Shown here: positions 1-7,220 of the stretch, in pieces
Layout of the letters: the number at the start of each line of letters is the position of its first letter
Position numbering within the stretch: position 1 is the stretch's first letter
Origin: a bacterium
GTDB lineage: Bacteria; DRYD01
Reading direction: 5' to 3'
Length of the DNA: 26,818 nucleotides
NCBI GenBank assembly: GCA_030549815.1
Contig: JAUQQQ010000015.1
Coordinates: 1-26,818, forward strand
Position numbers and translations under genes: made by a program
Notes under the pieces: generated by a model
The model's database searches: none
What the model saw: only the letters and a program-made list of their open reading frames with translations
What the model was told of the DNA's origin: nothing

Positions 1-12
1 TTATTCATAGAG

Positions 13-84
13 AGCGGTAGACGGGACTCGAACCCGCGACCCCAACCTTGGCAAGGTTGTGCTCTACCACTGAGCTACTACCGC
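13..84 (-). tRNA. tRNA-Gly (anticodon GCC)
   Basis: Read on the minus strand this is a complete cloverleaf. The seven-pair acceptor stem is GCGGTAG (84-78) with CTACCGC (20-14). The D arm contains AGCTCAGTGGTAGAGC. The anticodon stem CAACC/GGTTG encloses the loop TTGCCAA, giving anticodon GCC, and the T arm contains GGTTCGAGTCC. The discriminator base is U, as usual for bacterial tRNA-Gly. The 3' CCA is not encoded (the next bases are CTC), so it must be added by a CCA-adding enzyme. It lies 44 nt downstream of the ureohydrolase gene on the same strand with no terminator in between, so it could be processed from that transcript. Confidence 0.97.
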
Positions 85-128
85 ATCCCTCCCTTTTCTA
101 TTTCTATTTTTCCTTCAAATATCCTTCA

Positions 129-1085
129 TTATCTTGCCCAAACATAATACAATAAATGAACTAAATTCGAAACAGACCTTTCAACATCACCTACCAAAGG
201 ATTAAACTCAACCACATCCATACCAACAACCCTATAATTATCAAACAAATACCATAAAACTTTCAAAACAACATTCAATAACAATCCAAACGAATACGGT
301 GAATTAACAGAATCAATATAATTAATGTCTATACTGTCAGTATCAAGGCTAATATAAGTTGGCAAATCTTTTTGTAAATTACAAATTACGAATTCTATGA
401 TATTTTCAATATCAAAACATTCCAGATTATCCAAGTATTTTACATTAAATTCTCTTGCTCTTTCGTATAGGTAATCAGGATTAGCAGCATCGTTTATTCC
501 CAAAATAATAACGTTTAAATCTTCTTTGTAATTCGTTTTCAGAGAATTAAGGTAAGTTCCACCCGACAACCCTTCATCAACAGTTCTAAGGTCAAAATGA
601 GAATCAAAAACGAGTAAATTAATTTTACCAAAATATTTTATATACTTTCCAATGATCGGCTCAGTTATGCTATGATCCCCTCCAATGAAAAAAGGAATTA
701 CATTGTGTTCCAAAAGTTTTAATACATTTTCTACATACTTTTCAATATTATCAAAAGTTTTATCCTTTTCCCCAATAATTACTTTAACAAATGGTAAGAA
801 TAGGAGTGAATTTTTGAAATTTCGGTTTAAACTTAGGTTTATTATTTTTTCGATTATTTTTTGTGGTGCGAATCTTGCACCAGGCCTTCCTGCAGTGCTT
901 CCATCCCAACAAACAGGAATAATAGCATTTACTTTACGAGGTTCACTATTTAATATTTGTTCATATTTTTTTAATGCATCAAAAATTTCCTCAACAATAA
1001 TATTTTCTGCAAAATGAGAAATTTCTTTTATCTTTAAATTTTTCTTATCTCTTAAAAATAATGGGTATTTTTCAAAAAAATTCAT
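129..1085 (-). CDS. Ureohydrolase (agmatinase/arginase/formimidoylglutamase family)
   Basis: Family members are cytosolic binuclear Mn enzymes that hydrolyse a guanidino or formimino group. The metal ligands are visible (numbering from the 1085 start, 318 aa): GGDHS with His138, DSHFD with Asp161, His163 and Asp165, and SLDTDS with Asp248 and Asp250. An N-terminal stretch with GRPGARFAP resembles the substrate-entry segment of the agmatinase/formimidoylglutamase side of the family. Two motifs deviate: DSHFD instead of DAHFD, and the Pro/Gly-rich segment after the last Asp pair is replaced by IDINYIDSVNSP. The frame opens six codons earlier (1103), but I chose ATG at 1085 because it overlaps the phosphatase stop as ATGA, which suggests translational coupling. 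Family assignment is firm; substrate (agmatine, arginine or other) is open. Confidence 0.85.
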   Translation of the reverse strand: MNFFEKYPLFLRDKKNLKIKEISHFAENIIVEEIFDALKKYEQILNSEPRKVNAIIPVCWDGSTAGRPGARFAPQKIIEKIINLSLNRNFKNSLLFLPFVKVIIGEKDKTFDNIEKYVENVLKLLEHNVIPFFIGGDHSITEPIIGKYIKYFGKINLLVFDSHFDLRTVDEGLSGGTYLNSLKTNYKEDLNVIILGINDAANPDYLYERAREFNVKYLDNLECFDIENIIEFVICNLQKDLPTYISLDTDSIDINYIDSVNSPYSFGLLLNVVLKVLWYLFDNYRVVGMDVVEFNPLVGDVERSVSNLVHLLYYVWAR

Positions 1086-2179
1086 CGCTTTACATAATTG
1101 CAAAGTATTTGAAAAATTTCTGTATTATCTATTATAGGTTTAATTTTTAATAATGAATTATACGAATAGAATCCAACTATATGTTCAGCCGTGTGATAGG
1201 TAGTGCTGTAATTAACCTTAAATTCAGGTGTAAAGTAGGGTGCTTTGTAATCAACTAAAGTCAAACCCCCACAATCATGATCAGCCAAAAGCAAAACTAA
1301 AATATCGTTCTCCTTTTTGGAATTTTTATAATTGAAAATAAAACTTAATAATCTATCAAGGTCTTCCATTTCGTCAATCTCGTCCATTAGTTTGTTATCA
1401 TGTGCAAACCAGTCTATTTGGCTTGCTTCTACCATTAAGAAAAATCCATTTTTATTTTTTTCCAGTATTTTCAGAGCATACTCAACTTTTCTGTCAAGCT
1501 TAATTTTTCTTTCCTTATATTTTGGAGGATGAATAGAAGCAGTAAAGGCTATTAATCTTTCATAATTTTTCTTGTTAATTATTGCTTGGTAGAGTTCATC
1601 TTCACTTTTTATAATTGTGTAATTTTGTTTTTGTAAGTTGCTTAATAAGGGTTCGAAGTATTTTAGTCCTCCTCCTATGGCTACATCTATGTTTGAATAA
1701 ATAAGTTGTTGAGCAATAAATTGATCGTCTTTTCTCGATTTAGAGAAAGCATAAAAGGCAGCAGGTGTGGCGTGAGTAAGGGAACATTCAACAACTATCC
1801 CTGTAGATTTACCTTCTTCTTTTGCAATATCCATTATTGTTGGTACCCTTTTGCCGTTTTCGATTAGTCCTACTTGGTAATTGGGAACCTTTTTACCTGT
1901 TGCGAATGCAGTTGCAGCAGCCGCACTGTCAGTAATAACATAATCTTGGCTCCTTGTTCTAACAAGAAAAGAACCGTCAAATTTTTCAAAATTAGAAAAT
2001 CCATTTTTTTGATACTCACTTTTGTAGTACTCATAAGCTGAAATTATTGGCAATCCCATCCCGTCACCAATTATCAATATCACACTTTTACTATGATTTT
2101 CTTCTTTTGATGAAGACAGTAAAAACAACGAAACTACAGAAAAAACAATGGTTATTAATAAAATAATTTTTATTCTCAT
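1082..2179 (-). CDS. Alkaline phosphatase, exported or membrane-anchored
   Basis: A PhoA-superfamily phosphomonoesterase acting outside the cytoplasm. Residues 5-22 form a hydrophobic signal peptide or anchor after MRIK. The catalytic set is complete: IIGDGMG with metal-binding Asp39, TDSAAAATAFATGKK with nucleophile Ser85, THATPAA, MVEASQIDWFAHD (metal-binding Glu and Asp/His), LLADHDCGG and TYHTAEH. At 365 aa it is about 100 residues shorter than the E. coli enzyme, so it lacks some crown or surface insertions, as in many compact bacterial and thermophile forms. The start is supported by GGAGG five bases upstream (2185-2189). Its end overlaps the ureohydrolase start by four bases. Phosphate starvation control is typical of the family, but I did not identify a Pho box. 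Confidence 0.93.
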   Translation of the reverse strand: MRIKIILLITIVFSVVSLFLLSSSKEENHSKSVILIIGDGMGLPIISAYEYYKSEYQKNGFSNFEKFDGSFLVRTRSQDYVITDSAAAATAFATGKKVPNYQVGLIENGKRVPTIMDIAKEEGKSTGIVVECSLTHATPAAFYAFSKSRKDDQFIAQQLIYSNIDVAIGGGLKYFEPLLSNLQKQNYTIIKSEDELYQAIINKKNYERLIAFTASIHPPKYKERKIKLDRKVEYALKILEKNKNGFFLMVEASQIDWFAHDNKLMDEIDEMEDLDRLLSFIFNYKNSKKENDILVLLLADHDCGGLTLVDYKAPYFTPEFKVNYSTTYHTAEHIVGFYSYNSLLKIKPIIDNTEIFQILCNYVKR

Positions 2180-2319
2180 TTTTTCCTCCAGTTAACTACA
2201 TTTGTTTTAGTAACTCCTACCTTGCCATTCGTGAGCAAATTCATCATCAAATCTGAACTAACCGCTACATAATATTTTTCTCCTACATTTTCAAATATTC
2301 CTTTTATTTTTCCTCTTCT
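2176..2319 (-). pseudogene. 47-codon open frame downstream of the 205-aa gene, possible frameshifted C-terminus
   Basis: On the minus strand a stop-free frame begins inside the end of the 205-aa gene (the last in-frame stop lies just before 2319). It runs to a TGA at 2178-2176 that overlaps the phosphatase ATG. Its translation looks protein-like (pieces include GIFENVGEKYYVAVSSD and LTNGKVGVTKTNVVNWRKK). It has no ATG until codon 25 and no good SD of its own. It is in the -1 frame relative to the 205-aa gene, and the two frames meet at GGAAAAATAA (2313-2304), an A-run at the stop. The simplest readings are a one-base indel (natural or sequencing), -1 slippage on the A-run, or a small unannotated peptide. 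I do not recognise the sequence. Confidence 0.4.
2185..2189 (-). promoter_or_regulatory. Shine-Dalgarno site of the alkaline phosphatase gene
   Basis: GGAGG on the minus strand, five bases before the ATG at 2179. It lies inside the open frame that runs past the end of the upstream hypothetical gene. Confidence 0.8.
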
Positions 2320-2921
2320 TTAATTTTTTGCTTAAGAAATTGTTTAATTTCAGAGCTTATTAATCTACCAATTGTTTCGTTTACCAGTAATCCTCCACAT
2401 ATTGCTTTTAGCATTGAAGGAGGAAAAAATACTACTCCAGCTGCAGGTAAAACTATTGGTAAGATTTCAACTAATGATGCGATAAATCCATTTCTTAATC
2501 CTAACAATGTTGCTTGCTTTGATACTTTTTGGGCTTCATCATAATCAAGGCCAGCATTAATAGCTGCTTGAAATGTTGCCGATTCTGCTGCAAAAGCTTT
2601 TGTTAGAGTAGAAAAAATAGGATAAACAGGAAAAGTTAAAGATAAAAAAATAGTAGAAAGGATACTGTTGCAAATTCTATCTTTAGAATAAATTCCATCA
2701 GTATCATTGTATGCAGGAATTATAGCTTGGTATTTTCCCTTAGGTCCTTCAACAGTTATAGTTTGAAAACCTTTTTCCACCTTATATGATAAATCCTTTA
2801 ACTTTTTATCATTGATTAATTCAATAGTTGTACTATCTTTATTTTCCTTATCTATAACATTTTGGTCAAACTTTAACATAATACCATTTTTTTCATTTAA
2901 GTTTAGATTTCTTATATTCAT
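2304..2921 (-). CDS. Hypothetical membrane-associated protein, 205 aa
   Basis: Not recognised. Residues 1-75 are hydrophilic and beta-like. Two hydrophobic stretches follow: about 82-110 (SILSTIFLSLTFPVYPIF) and about 150-190 (ASLVEILPIVLPAAGVVFFP), the second rich in Gly and Pro. The C-terminus is highly charged (KQKIKEEEK). There is no cleavable signal peptide at the N-terminus. The start is supported by AAAAGGGGTG six bases upstream. The gene is first in the leftward unit with the phosphatase and ureohydrolase. Its stop falls in an A-run, and an open -1 frame continues beyond it to the phosphatase ATG, so the true product may be about 45 residues longer. It could be a membrane-inserting protein of unknown role; I assign no function. 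Confidence 0.65.
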   Translation of the reverse strand: MNIRNLNLNEKNGIMLKFDQNVIDKENKDSTTIELINDKKLKDLSYKVEKGFQTITVEGPKGKYQAIIPAYNDTDGIYSKDRICNSILSTIFLSLTFPVYPIFSTLTKAFAAESATFQAAINAGLDYDEAQKVSKQATLLGLRNGFIASLVEILPIVLPAAGVVFFPPSMLKAICGGLLVNETIGRLISSEIKQFLKQKIKEEEK

Positions 2922-2958
2922 AGAAACACCCCTTTTAGTTTTTTACACAATAAAGATT

Positions 2959-2964
2959 ATTATA
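2959..2964 (-). promoter_or_regulatory. Candidate -10 box for the leftward phosphatase unit
   Basis: A perfect TATAAT lies on the minus strand 38 nt before the ATG at 2921, preceded by TG. The -35 region at 16-18 bp spacing is only a T-rich run, so the assignment rests on the -10 match in a very AT-rich background. Confidence 0.4.
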
Positions 2965-2991
2965 CAGATTACAAAAAAGTAAAAAAATATT

Positions 2992-3043
2992 AAAATAATT
3001 GTAAAAAAATAAAAAAATTCTCTTTTATTTTTACAATTATTTT
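2992..3043. repeat. Long A/T inverted repeat in the divergent intergenic region
   Basis: The arms 2992-3007 (AAAATAATTGTAAAAA) and 3028-3043 are perfectly complementary over 16 bp. A further five pairs (3010-3014 with 3023-3027) follow after a two-base bulge, leaving an eight-base loop. It sits between two divergently transcribed units and cannot be a terminator for either, so a divergent operator or a structured 5' leader of deoB is more likely. The rest of 2922-3084 shows only A/T-rich sequence and the -10 box noted separately. Confidence 0.6.
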
Positions 3044-3084
3044 TATAAAGAGGAAGTTGTGTAAGGAAATTAAATAATTATAAT

Positions 3085-4299
3085 GTGAGGGTTTTCTTAA
3101 TAGTATTAGATGGAGCTGGTATAGGAGCGGCCAAAGATTGCTCGCTCTTCAACGATCCCCCAACAGTTAATACCATCCTTAATTCCTTAAAAAAATCAAC
3201 AGAAGAAGGAATGAATTTAAATTTAAATAATTTGTCTTTATTAGGATTACACAAAATATTACAATATAAAACTCCTACAATAACAGATGATGAGTTAGTA
3301 AAATTAGGTTTTAAAAATGATGTTAATATTATCTCGTCTTATGGTATAATGGAAGAGAAGTCTTTTGGGAAAGACACAATAACAGGACATTGGGAAATAT
3401 CCGGCATTATTTTAGATAAAGGATTTAATACTTTTGAGCACTTTCCCAAAGAATTAATAGAGGAATTTGAAAAAAAAATAAACAGAAAAGTTATCGGAAA
3501 CAAACCAGCATCAGGTACAGAAATAATAAAAGAATTAGGCGAAGAACATATAAGAACAGGAAATTTGATCGTTTACACATCAGCAGATAGTGTATTCCAA
3601 ATAGCAGCTCATATAGATGTAGTTAATTTAGATGAATTATATAAAATTTGTGAAATAGCTTATGAATTGGTTAAACCATATAGGATAGCAAGAGTAATAG
3701 CAAGACCCTTTGCAGGAAAAAATGGCGATTTTTACAGACTAAACGATAAAAGAAAAGACTTTGCAATTCCACCTCCTTCCAAAACAATACTTGATCTATT
3801 GAAAGAAAGTAATTTAGAAGTTATAAGTGTTGGGAAAATTGTAGATATATTCGCTAACAAAGGTATAACAAAATCATATAAAATATCAGGTAATAAGAAT
3901 ATCTTTCAAAAAGTTATAGAATTATCTGATGAAGATTTTGAAGGTTTAGTTTTTGCTAATTTAGTTGATTTCGATACTATTTACGGGCACAGACAAGACT
4001 ATAAAGGATGGGCATTAGCACTACAAGAATTCGATGATATGGTATTTGATTTAATAAATAAACTAAAAAAAGATGATATTTTGATAATAACAGCAGACCA
4101 TGGAAATGACCCTACTGACAATTCAACAGATCACACAAGAGAAAACGTCCCTGTTATAATAGTAAACAACAATAAAAAAGAAGAATACTTGGGAATAAAA
4201 CCAAGTTTTAGATTTATAACCCACGTAATCCAGAGTTTATTTAAGGAAAAGATTAAAGAAAAGTTAAGTTTAGAAGAATTTGAGGGAGAAAAAGTATGA
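3085..4299 (+). CDS. deoB: Phosphopentomutase
   Basis: Interconverts ribose-1-phosphate (or deoxyribose-1-phosphate) and the 5-phosphate in nucleoside salvage; cytosolic, Mn-dependent, alkaline-phosphatase superfamily. The N-terminal metal motif LDGAGIGAAKD has Asp9. GKDTITGHWE (about 95-104) carries the Thr that is phosphorylated in the family (probably Thr98). NLVDFDTIYGHR and TADHGNDPTDNSTDHTREN supply the remaining metal ligands. The length of 404 aa is typical. It starts with GTG, placed by the family's N-terminal pattern. No clear SD is seen, only AAGGAA about 19 nt upstream. It is the first gene of the long rightward unit, and its TGA overlaps the hslU ATG. Confidence 0.95.
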   Translation: MRVFLIVLDGAGIGAAKDCSLFNDPPTVNTILNSLKKSTEEGMNLNLNNLSLLGLHKILQYKTPTITDDELVKLGFKNDVNIISSYGIMEEKSFGKDTITGHWEISGIILDKGFNTFEHFPKELIEEFEKKINRKVIGNKPASGTEIIKELGEEHIRTGNLIVYTSADSVFQIAAHIDVVNLDELYKICEIAYELVKPYRIARVIARPFAGKNGDFYRLNDKRKDFAIPPPSKTILDLLKESNLEVISVGKIVDIFANKGITKSYKISGNKNIFQKVIELSDEDFEGLVFANLVDFDTIYGHRQDYKGWALALQEFDDMVFDLINKLKKDDILIITADHGNDPTDNSTDHTRENVPVIIVNNNKKEEYLGIKPSFRFITHVIQSLFKEKIKEKLSLEEFEGEKV

Positions 4300-5702
4300 T
4301 AGAATACTTAATAGAAAGTTTAGCTCCTAAAAGGATCGTAGAATTACTTGATAAATACATCATAGGTCAAGAGGAGGCTAAAAAATCTATAGCAGTAGCG
4401 ATTAGAAATCGATATCGAAGGATGAAATTAAAGGAAGAGTATAGGGACGAGATAATACCCAAAAACATATTAATGATAGGGCCAACAGGAGTAGGAAAAA
4501 CAGAAATAGCAAGGAGAGTTGCAAAAATCTTAGGAGCACCCTTCATTAAAGTAGAAGCTACAAAATATACAGAAGTTGGTTATGTAGGTAGAGATGTAGA
4601 AAGCATGATTAGAGACTTGGTTGAAGTTTCTTTTAGGAATGTCCAATCAGAAAAAATAAAATTGGTTGAGCAAAAAGCAAAAGATGAAGCAATAAAGAGA
4701 ATAGCAGAAATTCTAAAACCTTACCCAAGTTCTGGAAATCAAAATAATCCAATATTTTCAATATTCAACTTACAGCAGAATATAAATGTCCCAGAAGAGG
4801 TAAAAAAAGAAATTGATAATCAACGAGAAGAAATAATTAGAAAAATAAAGACAGGCATTATGGATGAAGAAACGGTAGAGATAGAAGTTGAAGCAAAACC
4901 CATAGTAGAAACATACTTCATTCCTGGTACAAACATGACTTTTGATTCCTATGGAATAGACATGAATGAGCTTTTTGCTTCACTTTATCCTAAGAAAACA
5001 AAGAAAAAAAAGATAAAAATAAAAGAAGCAATAGAAATATTAAAGATGGAAGAAGCAAAAAAGTTGATAGATTATGAAGAGGTAAAAAAAGAAGCAATAG
5101 AAAGAGCAGAAAATATGGGAATAATATTCATAGATGAAATAGACAAAATAGCATCGAGAGGAGAAACAAGAGGTCCCGATGTATCCAGAGAAGGTGTTCA
5201 AAGAGACTTATTACCAATAATAGAAGGAACTGTGGTTTTAACAAAATATGGAGCAGTAAAAACAGATCATATTCTTTTTATTGCAGCAGGAGCATTCCAT
5301 ATATCCAAGCCAACAGACTTAATCCCTGAACTACAAGGTAGGTTTCCCATAAGAGTTAAATTAAAAAATCTCAATAAAGATGATTTTTATAAAATCCTTA
5401 AACACTCTGAAAATAGCTTAATAAAACAATACAAACTCTTGTTAGAAGTAGAGAATATTTATATAGATTTTACAGAAGATGCATTAGAAGCTATTGCAGA
5501 AATAGCAGAAAACCTAAATAATTCAACTGAAAACATAGGTGCAAGAAGATTACATTCTATAATAGAAAAAGTCGTGGAAGATATTTCTTTCGATATTGAA
5601 AACCATAGAAATAAGAATATAATTATAGATAAAAACTTTGTTTACCAAAAATTAAAAGACATAATAGAAATAGAGGATAAAAGCAGTGTTTATATAATAT
5701 AA
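4296..5702 (+). CDS. hslU: HslU, ATPase subunit of the HslUV protease
   Basis: A hexameric AAA+ unfoldase that feeds proteins to the HslV peptidase. Walker A is GPTGVGKT (62-69), the pore loop is GYVG (95-98), an inserted charged I-domain spans about 110-250, Walker B is IIFIDE (276-281), and ELQGRFPIRV carries the conserved Arg region. The C-terminus ends in YII, like the hydrophobic tails that dock into HslV. The 468-aa length is normal. The start overlaps deoB by four bases (ATGA) and has GAGGGAG seven bases upstream. hslV, usually directly upstream, is absent from this window; here deoB takes that place. Confidence 0.95.
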   Translation: MIEYLIESLAPKRIVELLDKYIIGQEEAKKSIAVAIRNRYRRMKLKEEYRDEIIPKNILMIGPTGVGKTEIARRVAKILGAPFIKVEATKYTEVGYVGRDVESMIRDLVEVSFRNVQSEKIKLVEQKAKDEAIKRIAEILKPYPSSGNQNNPIFSIFNLQQNINVPEEVKKEIDNQREEIIRKIKTGIMDEETVEIEVEAKPIVETYFIPGTNMTFDSYGIDMNELFASLYPKKTKKKKIKIKEAIEILKMEEAKKLIDYEEVKKEAIERAENMGIIFIDEIDKIASRGETRGPDVSREGVQRDLLPIIEGTVVLTKYGAVKTDHILFIAAGAFHISKPTDLIPELQGRFPIRVKLKNLNKDDFYKILKHSENSLIKQYKLLLEVENIYIDFTEDALEAIAEIAENLNNSTENIGARRLHSIIEKVVEDISFDIENHRNKNIIIDKNFVYQKLKDIIEIEDKSSVYII

Positions 5703-5706
5703 TCTT

Positions 5707-7218
5707 ATGATGGTAGAGATAAGTAATAAAAAGGCAGTAATTTTTGATACCTCCGTAAAACATAGTGACAGGTGCAAATGTAAAAATTGCAGATTAAAAA
5801 AAGAAGCACCAAAACTGAAAATTTTGCTTCCCATAGATATAAAAAAATACTTTCCTGTTTTCGTTATTAACCCATTTGTTTCATTTATATTCATCAGTAA
5901 GCTATTTGAAGCAATTAATTCAAAATATTTAGATTCCTCATTCGACCCATCAAACATTACTCTACATAGTTATTTACAGGAAATTATTAATGAAAATTTC
6001 TCGAAAGATTTTATAAACTGCCTAAATTTCTTGATAAGCAGGGATATATTTAATGCAGTTGGATATTTCGAAGAAAACATAGATAAATTCGAGCAATTTG
6101 AAATGTTTTATTTATCTGGTATCATTAATTTTTATTTACAAAATTTAGACAAAGCATACGAAAATATAATCTCTGCTTTTGAAAGTAGGTTTGGAATTTC
6201 AATAAGTAATTTTAGTGAAGAAATTAAAAATAATGAATCCAACTTATTATTCCTATTTGATATGATGGTTATTTCGTTATATTCTAAAAAAGATGAAATC
6301 TTCTCTCAGATATTTGAGTATTTAATAAAACAAAATAATGAATTTAGTTTTTATACTTTTATGTTCTTTATCTTCCTTCTTTACTATGTATCTGATACCT
6401 ACATACTTTTAGAAAACATCGTTCATTTACAAAATAATTTAGAAAATGTAGGGAAGATAATTGCAAATTTTGAAAATAGTAATACAATATCTGCATATCT
6501 TTTATACATATTAATGTGTATTTCAAATTACCGTCCTGAAATATATAATGTTTTAATGAATGAGATTAATTCTATAGCAAAAACTATAAATCCTAATATA
6601 ACAACCATCGATGATTTTTCAAATACTTTAAACATTTGCTGCGAATTAGATAAAGATAATCTTTTATATAAGATTGCTTTACATAGTATAGATAGGAATA
6701 AATATAAAGAAATAATTTCAATGGCGGAGTTCTTACCTTTAAACAAAACTATAGCCAATTTTATCGATTATGTTAAGTTTGCAGATATATTGACCTCGAA
6801 ATTGATCACGTTTGATATTGGTTTGGAAACAAATTTTGTAAAAATAAAAGAATTAGTAGAATCTGAGCCCAACAATCCTTTCTTCTGGTTGCTAAATGGT
6901 TTAAAAAGTTTTGCTATGAAAGATTTTGATATCGCAAACAATTATTTCAGGGGAGCAGTTGCAACAGATAATAACCTAATAGAAGCAAGAATATTCTTCT
7001 CTACAACTCTACTACTAACCGGAGAAATAGAAAAATCCTTGAAAATTTTAGAAAACTCAGTTAATACATATAATAGTTTCCTATACGACATTGTTTTAAT
7101 AAATATGGCTTCAATATACAAACTGCTTGGAAAATATAACTTTGTTAATAATATTCTCCAAGAATTAGCTAATTTAGAAAGTATTGAAATAATGAAAGAG
7201 GTAACAGAAGGAGGATAA
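5707..7218 (+). CDS. TPR-like helical protein with an N-terminal Cys motif, 503 aa
   Basis: Not recognised as a named family. The C-terminal third (about 385-500) reads as tandem helical repeats of TPR type, with segments such as NPFFWLLNGLKSFAMKDF followed by DIANNYFRGAV, and EARIFFSTTLLLTGEIEKS. The middle is likewise alpha-helical and rich in Leu, Ile, Phe and Asn. Near the N-terminus, residues 19-28 (HSDRCKCKNC) have a CxCxxC cluster with a nearby His that could bind a metal. There is no signal peptide or membrane segment, so it is probably cytosolic. There are two possible start ATGs (5707, 5710) and no SD. It lies 4 nt after hslU, and its last codons contain the kamA SD, so the two genes are tightly linked. 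Probably a scaffold or adaptor. Confidence 0.75.
   Translation: MMVEISNKKAVIFDTSVKHSDRCKCKNCRLKKEAPKLKILLPIDIKKYFPVFVINPFVSFIFISKLFEAINSKYLDSSFDPSNITLHSYLQEIINENFSKDFINCLNFLISRDIFNAVGYFEENIDKFEQFEMFYLSGIINFYLQNLDKAYENIISAFESRFGISISNFSEEIKNNESNLLFLFDMMVISLYSKKDEIFSQIFEYLIKQNNEFSFYTFMFFIFLLYYVSDTYILLENIVHLQNNLENVGKIIANFENSNTISAYLLYILMCISNYRPEIYNVLMNEINSIAKTINPNITTIDDFSNTLNICCELDKDNLLYKIALHSIDRNKYKEIISMAEFLPLNKTIANFIDYVKFADILTSKLITFDIGLETNFVKIKELVESEPNNPFFWLLNGLKSFAMKDFDIANNYFRGAVATDNNLIEARIFFSTTLLLTGEIEKSLKILENSVNTYNSFLYDIVLINMASIYKLLGKYNFVNNILQELANLESIEIMKEVTEGG
7208..7214 (+). promoter_or_regulatory. Shine-Dalgarno site of kamA
   Basis: AAGGAGG, six bases before the kamA ATG and embedded in the last codons of the upstream gene. 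It is the strongest SD inside the long rightward unit; most genes there have none. Confidence 0.8.
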
Positions 7219-7220
7219 AG

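Noticed and set aside
5652-5957. A minus-strand open frame of about 100 codons across the hslU/TPR junction
   Set aside because: It overlaps two well-supported genes, has no SD, and its composition is that of a reverse-frame shadow.
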